A stretch of 64,000 nucleotides of DNA, from the NCBI GenBank assembly GCA_052035735.1, contig JBPOHI010000042.1:1-64000 (forward strand). The letters run 5' to 3'. A program made the position numbers and the translations under genes. The notes beneath the pieces are model-generated. The model made no database searches, had not been told where the DNA came from, and was given only the letters and a program-made list of their open reading frames with translations. The DNA comes from JAGPDF01 sp052035735. GTDB taxonomy: Bacteria; Acidobacteriota; Thermoanaerobaculia; Multivoradales; JAGPDF01. This document shows, in pieces, positions 60,329 through 64,000 of the stretch (the first letter of the stretch is position 1; each line of letters opens with the position of its first letter).

Positions 60329-61723
60329 ATGACGACCCTGCGCCCATTCCTCCGCTCCCTCGCCCTGCTGGCGGCGGTCGCTGCCTCGCCAGTACTGGCG
60401 GCCGCGACGGCTACGCCGGCCGAGCTCGGCAGCGACGGAACGGCCTATCGCCTCTGGTCGGGGAGCTACGGCGAGCTGTTCGGTACTTCCAACGGCGAAG
60501 TCGCTCCGGCCACGCCCGTGCTCGCGCTCGACGTCATCGCACCCGGACAGGCGCTCGTCCGCCAGTTGGTGCCCGGCACCGAAGGTCCTGCCGCGGAGAC
60601 CGCTTCGGCGCTGCTCTTCGATCGCAATTCAGCCTCTGTGCATGTCGTCTGGAGCTCGCGCACGGTCGCCAATCTCACCGTCTCCCGCCTGCAGCTGCGC
60701 ACCCTCGCGCCCACGGGCTGGACCGACCTGATTGAGCTCTCCGGCGGCTCGCTGACCGACAAGTCGGCGCTCCGTCTGGCACTGACCTCCGACGAGTATT
60801 CGGCGACCGTCGAAGGCGTTGCGACGCGGAACGCCCGCCGAATCCTGCATCTCGTCTGGGCGGAAACGACGGCCGATGTGGCTCGCGCCTACTACTCGCC
60901 CGTCGTCTTCGTGCGCGGCCAGTATCTGGGCTGGAATCCGGTCATCGCACTCGATGAGCTGTCGAGCCCGAGCCCCACCCTGGCACCTGCAGCGGCGGTA
61001 GGACTCGCCCTCGCTGCCGCGCCCACGCTGGTCACGACGCCGAATGGCAAGGTTACGGCGTCGTTTGTTCAGTCGCAGACGCATCATCTGGTGACCGTCG
61101 ATGTGCAGGCGCTACCGGGTGAGCTCGGCGAGCTGGCGGAAGCGGCTCGCGGTCACATCGTCGAGCTCGCGCAGACGATCGGCCTCGACGATCGCGCTCA
61201 GCTGGCCGAGGCGGCTCGCGGTCACATCGTCGAACTCGCCGGCGACTTCCATCCGGCCGCCGCGCAGTACCTGGGCGATCGAACTGGCGAGCTGTTGGCT
61301 GGCGTGGAAGCCGGAGCCGACGGAGCGACGCTCGCCGAGATGGCGCGCGGACACATCGTCGAGCTCGGGCGCGAGATCCTCTTCGCCGGGCTGGCCAATC
61401 GCGGCGCCGCCGAAGAGCTGCTGCTCGAGCTCCCGCCGCTCGATGTCGCGACGGCCCCACCTGGAACCGCGTTCAGCCACTTCTTCGTGATGCGCCGCAT
61501 GGCGCGGTGGGACATCCCGAGCGACCTCGTCGCTCCGGACGCGCGGATTCTGGTCTCGTCCGACGGTAGCCAGGCGACGATCGCGTGGACGGGTGAGGGT
61601 CACCTGCTCTATCGCGAAGTGGGTGCGGACGGCGTCTGGAGCCCGACCCGGGACATCGATCTCGCACTGATTCCTCTCGCCGAAGCCTGGGACGCCGTCA
61701 GCCGGCGCGCCTCGGGTCTCTGA
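60329..61723 (+). CDS. Exported protein with three LAExARGHIVEL repeats
   Basis: 464 residues. Signal peptide about 1-25 (LALLAAVAASPVLAA). Residues 30-260 are beta-rich with sialidase/propeller-like traits (SALLFDRNSASVHVVWSS, RRILHLVWAE, ARAYYSPVVFVRGQYLGWNP). Residues about 262-360 form a helical insert with three copies of LAExARGHIVEL. A final beta segment (about 365-450: RILVSSDGSQATIAWTGEGHLLYREVG) resumes the propeller-like pattern. No known family. It follows the TPR gene by 12 bases on the same strand. Not an enzyme as far as visible residues tell. Confidence 0.85.
   Translation: MTTLRPFLRSLALLAAVAASPVLAAATATPAELGSDGTAYRLWSGSYGELFGTSNGEVAPATPVLALDVIAPGQALVRQLVPGTEGPAAETASALLFDRNSASVHVVWSSRTVANLTVSRLQLRTLAPTGWTDLIELSGGSLTDKSALRLALTSDEYSATVEGVATRNARRILHLVWAETTADVARAYYSPVVFVRGQYLGWNPVIALDELSSPSPTLAPAAAVGLALAAAPTLVTTPNGKVTASFVQSQTHHLVTVDVQALPGELGELAEAARGHIVELAQTIGLDDRAQLAEAARGHIVELAGDFHPAAAQYLGDRTGELLAGVEAGADGATLAEMARGHIVELGREILFAGLANRGAAEELLLELPPLDVATAPPGTAFSHFFVMRRMARWDIPSDLVAPDARILVSSDGSQATIAWTGEGHLLYREVGADGVWSPTRDIDLALIPLAEAWDAVSRRASGL
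61130..61372 (+). repeat. Three-copy repeat encoding LAExARGHIVEL
   Basis: Copies start near 61133, 61202 and 61331. The first two are 69 bases apart (23 codons), the second and third 129 bases (43 codons), with a faint degenerate unit (LGDRTGELLA) between. The DNA of copies one and two differs only at silent or near-silent positions, while copy three has AEM for AEA, so the peptide is more conserved than the DNA. Confidence 0.85.
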
Positions 61724-61774
61724 CCCGCGCACCGCGCTCGCCCCTCCCTCCAGCCGCTACGGCCGAAGTTCCGC

Positions 61775-62764
61775 TCAGTCTCGGGTGATTTCGATCTGCC
61801 GTGCCGTCGGGCGCGCCGGGAGGATCCGCGTCCCCTGCTCGCGCCAGGCGGCGGCGATCGCCTCCCGCCGCTCGGCCGGCGCGAGCACCAGCACCGAGCC
61901 CCCGCCACCCGCGCCGCAGGCCTTGCCACCCCAGGCGCCCAGCGACCGAGCGCTGTCGAGCAGAGCCTCGATCCCCGGCGTCGAGACCTCGGTAGAGAGC
62001 TGCCGCCGCGCCGCCCACTCCTCGCCGACGAGTCGGCCGACTTCGGCCCAGTCAGAGGCCTGCAAAGCCGCAGGCAACTGCGAAGCGACGGCGGCGATCT
62101 CCTGCAGCCGTTCGACGATGAACGGATCGGCCTCGAGCCGGCGTCGCACTACCAGCCAGTTCGCCCCGGCGGAGAAGTGACTCTGGCCGGTGAAGCCGAT
62201 CAGAAGATGCGCGCCCAGGGTTTCGAGGTCGACGGGCAAGGGCGTGATGCGCTCCCCGCCGGGCAGGTGGGCGATCTGCAGCACACCGCCGAGCTGCGCC
62301 GGATAGTGATCCTGAAGGCCGGTCGGCAATCCCATCAGCCGGGCTTCGAGATCGCGCGCCACCGCCGCGCGCTCGCCGGCAGTTCGTGTCGGAGCGCCGT
62401 GCTGTTGCACCTCTGCAGCCGCCAGCAGCGCCACCGCGAGAGCGGAGCTCGCGCCCAGTCCGCCGCCGCGCGGTGAGGCGCTCGCGATGTCGATTGCGAA
62501 GGGCGGCAGCCGCTCGGCGCGAGCGACGGCTCCGACCAGTGCTCCGCCGGGCGCGGCGGCGAGCGCGTCGAGGTCGCCGGCTTCCAGCCTCTCCCCTTCC
62601 TGGGTCACCAGGAAGCCGCGCGATCGCGCCTCGAGGTGCACCTCGACTGCGAGATCGAGGGCGACGTTGACCGTGCAGGCGCCGGGATGGAAGAGCCCCA
62701 GAGGCCAGATGTCGAGGGTTCCACCGCCCAAGTCGGCGCGGCACCACGTGCTGACGCGGATCAC
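61775..62764 (-). CDS. GHMP-family sugar kinase
   Basis: 329 residues. ATP-binding motif PRGGGLGASSALAVALL (about 96-112), the family opener RVSTWCRADLGGGTLDIWPL, MGLPTGLQDHYPAQLGG and the C-terminal GGKACGAGGGGSVLVLAP. The pattern is that of the galactokinase/heptose-7-phosphate kinase (HddA-like) and L-fucokinase group. It probably makes a sugar-1-phosphate or heptose-bisphosphate on the way to a nucleotide sugar for the nearby polymer. It is 3 bases after the M23 gene upstream and on the same strand. Confidence 0.9.
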   Translation of the reverse strand: MIRVSTWCRADLGGGTLDIWPLGLFHPGACTVNVALDLAVEVHLEARSRGFLVTQEGERLEAGDLDALAAAPGGALVGAVARAERLPPFAIDIASASPRGGGLGASSALAVALLAAAEVQQHGAPTRTAGERAAVARDLEARLMGLPTGLQDHYPAQLGGVLQIAHLPGGERITPLPVDLETLGAHLLIGFTGQSHFSAGANWLVVRRRLEADPFIVERLQEIAAVASQLPAALQASDWAEVGRLVGEEWAARRQLSTEVSTPGIEALLDSARSLGAWGGKACGAGGGGSVLVLAPAERREAIAAAWREQGTRILPARPTARQIEITRD

Positions 62765-62767
62765 GCC

Positions 62768-64000
62768 CTACTTCCTCGTCGGGAGTGCGCCGAGCGGGTC
62801 GTTGGTCGTGCGTCGCGATTCCGGCGCTACCGGCCCGGAGGAGGCCATCTGGAAAGAGGCGCCGCGCAGCGCGGCCGGACTGGCGGAACCCTCCAGCACT
62901 GGCCGCAGGAGGTCGCGTACGCGCTCGAAGTCGGCGAGCTGAGCGCGATCGAGCGGTGGCGCAGGGACGCTCTGGAGCGACTGCGGGTCGATCCAGGAGC
63001 CGTCACGCTGTACCCGATAGTCGAGGTGGGGCCCGGTCGCCAATCCGGTGGCACCGACGAAGCCGATCCGATCGCCCTGGCGAACGCGCGCTCCCGCGCG
63101 GATCCCCTCCGCGAAGCGCGACAGGTGCAGGTAGCAGGTGACGTAGCCGTTGGGGTGGCGCACCTTGACGGTCTTGCCGCCGCCGCCGTCCCAGCCGGCC
63201 ATGAGGACGGTGCCGGCAGCGGTGACCCGGACCGGCGTACCCACCGGAGCGCCATAGTCGACGCCGTAGTGCGGGCGCGAGATCTTGAGCACCGGATGGA
63301 AACGGCGGGCCGAGAATCCGGAGGTCACCCGCGAATAGGGCAAAGGGGCGCGGAGGAACATCTTCTCGCTCGGGCGACCTTCAGCATCGTAGTAGTTGCT
63401 GCCGCCGCCGTAGCGGAAGACCTCGAGCTTGCGATTCTTCTGCGCGTAGGCCAGGGCCAGGATCCGCTCGACCCCCGAATAGCGGCCTTCCAAGTAGACC
63501 TCTTCGAAAACCACGTCGAAACGGTCATCCGGCTGCAGATCGCGATTGAAATCGAGGTCCCACTGCAGCACATCGGCCATCGAGTAAGCGAGCTCCGGAT
63601 CGGCTCCTGCCGCGGCAACCGAGCCTTCGAGCGAGCCGGACAGGCGCCCGTGGATCGACCGGGTGCGCAGCTCCCGGCGGTACGGACGCCAGGTCGGCAG
63701 CCACTCCTCACCGCCGCGTTCGACCGACAGCTCCCCCTGGCCGGAAACCGCGAGCTCGAAACGGCCCGGCTCGGCGCCCTCCAGAAAAGCTGCGACACGC
63801 ATACCGGGCCGCAACTGGCGTGGATTCACATAGCGGCTGGCGGCGGCCGCAGCGCGCTCCGCCTCGTCCGACGCAAACCCCAGATCGCGCAACGCCCTGC
63901 CCAGCGTGTCGCCGGAACGCAGCGTGCGCACCCTGTCGGGCTCGAGAGTCGGCCCGACAGCCGCCGGGTTCGCCGGGGCCGCAGAGGGAGCGGCGGCGGC
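62768..64000 (-). CDS. M23-family peptidoglycan peptidase, N-terminus outside window
   Basis: The frame is open to the window edge, so the start lies outside; at least 410 codons are visible. An N-terminal LysM/Csd3-like region (about 60 residues, SGDTLGRALRDLG) leads to a middle domain and the C-terminal peptidase: HPVLKISRPHYGVDYGAPVG carries the first zinc ligands (His, Asp), GKTVKVRHPNGYVTCYLHLSRF follows, and the final site reads GPHLDYRV, with aspartate where the LytM type has the second histidine of HLH. The C-terminal tail (ASSGPVAPESRRTTNDPLG) is disordered-looking. It likely cuts peptide cross-links in the periplasm. Confidence 0.9.
   Translation of the reverse strand, partial: AAAAPSAAPANPAAVGPTLEPDRVRTLRSGDTLGRALRDLGFASDEAERAAAAASRYVNPRQLRPGMRVAAFLEGAEPGRFELAVSGQGELSVERGGEEWLPTWRPYRRELRTRSIHGRLSGSLEGSVAAAGADPELAYSMADVLQWDLDFNRDLQPDDRFDVVFEEVYLEGRYSGVERILALAYAQKNRKLEVFRYGGGSNYYDAEGRPSEKMFLRAPLPYSRVTSGFSARRFHPVLKISRPHYGVDYGAPVGTPVRVTAAGTVLMAGWDGGGGKTVKVRHPNGYVTCYLHLSRFAEGIRAGARVRQGDRIGFVGATGLATGPHLDYRVQRDGSWIDPQSLQSVPAPPLDRAQLADFERVRDLLRPVLEGSASPAALRGASFQMASSGPVAPESRRTTNDPLGALPTRK

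Noticed and set aside
23074..64000. Exosortase or PEP-CTERM protein
   Set aside because: No eight-helix protein with the exosortase Cys/Arg/His pattern and no PEP tail with helix and basic end was found.

Overview
This is 64 kb of high-GC (roughly 70%) chromosome from a Gram-negative bacterium. Wza-type export lipoprotein, beta-barrel proteins with signal peptides and an O-antigen-type polymerase all imply an outer membrane. The mix of genes (rpmE-prfA, an NtrC-type regulator with its kinase, a carboxypeptidase-regulatory-domain outer-membrane protein, very many glycosyltransferases, XRE/TPR pairs) would suit Acidobacteriota or a neighbouring phylum. That assignment is inference; no rRNA gene is present to test it.

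Layout. (1) 1-3.0 kb: a chromosomal integron. An IntI-type tyrosine recombinase (1945-2946, minus) is followed at its 3' end by an array of at least five cassettes separated by four attC sites. Two cassettes code for small proteins, one is cut by the window edge, and two are near-identical and lack a convincing gene. The integrase faces the opposite way from class 1 integrons. (2) 3.0-8.0 kb: small unknown genes, a Lar-like zinc-ribbon gene, tRNA-Ala(GGC), hflX, a TlpA-like thioredoxin, an outer-membrane protein and comF. (3) 8.0-14.5 kb: a large outer-membrane protein behind a near-consensus promoter that leaves almost no leader, then a sensor kinase / sigma54-activator pair preceded by a sigma54-type promoter. 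(4) 14.6-23.0 kb: housekeeping genes rpmE, prfA, prmC, murA, a HIT protein, a soluble lytic transglycosylase and ogt, with an lrp-eamA pair on the other strand between prfA and prmC.

(5) 23.1-59 kb: a very large exopolysaccharide region in three long units. The first (37145 down to 23074, minus, 11 genes, most joined by 4-base overlaps) carries a phosphodiesterase-like hydrolase, a Wzx-type flippase, glycosyltransferases, a secretion-type ATPase, a Wzc-like copolymerase, a Wza-like export protein, the initiating sugar-phosphate transferase and a degenerate fusion protein. The divergent unit (37246-49197, plus, nine genes) carries glycosyltransferases, a WecG-type enzyme, an O-antigen polymerase/ligase and, embedded among them, a STAS protein, a receiver-phosphatase-kinase protein and a hybrid sensor kinase with its own Hpt domain. 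Together these look like a complete relay and partner-switching circuit. The third unit (58944 down to 49194, minus) starts with an ABC-2 export permease lacking a visible ATPase, followed by further glycosyltransferases, an LmbE deacetylase, a GNAT-fold enzyme, a PEGA protein and a PHP phosphoesterase.

(6) 59.0-61.7 kb: an XRE regulator, a TPR protein and an exported protein with three copies of a short LAExARGHIVEL motif, together under one clear sigma70 promoter. This three-gene module is the best candidate here for something undescribed. (7) 61.8-64 kb: a GHMP kinase and an M23 peptidase that runs off the right edge.
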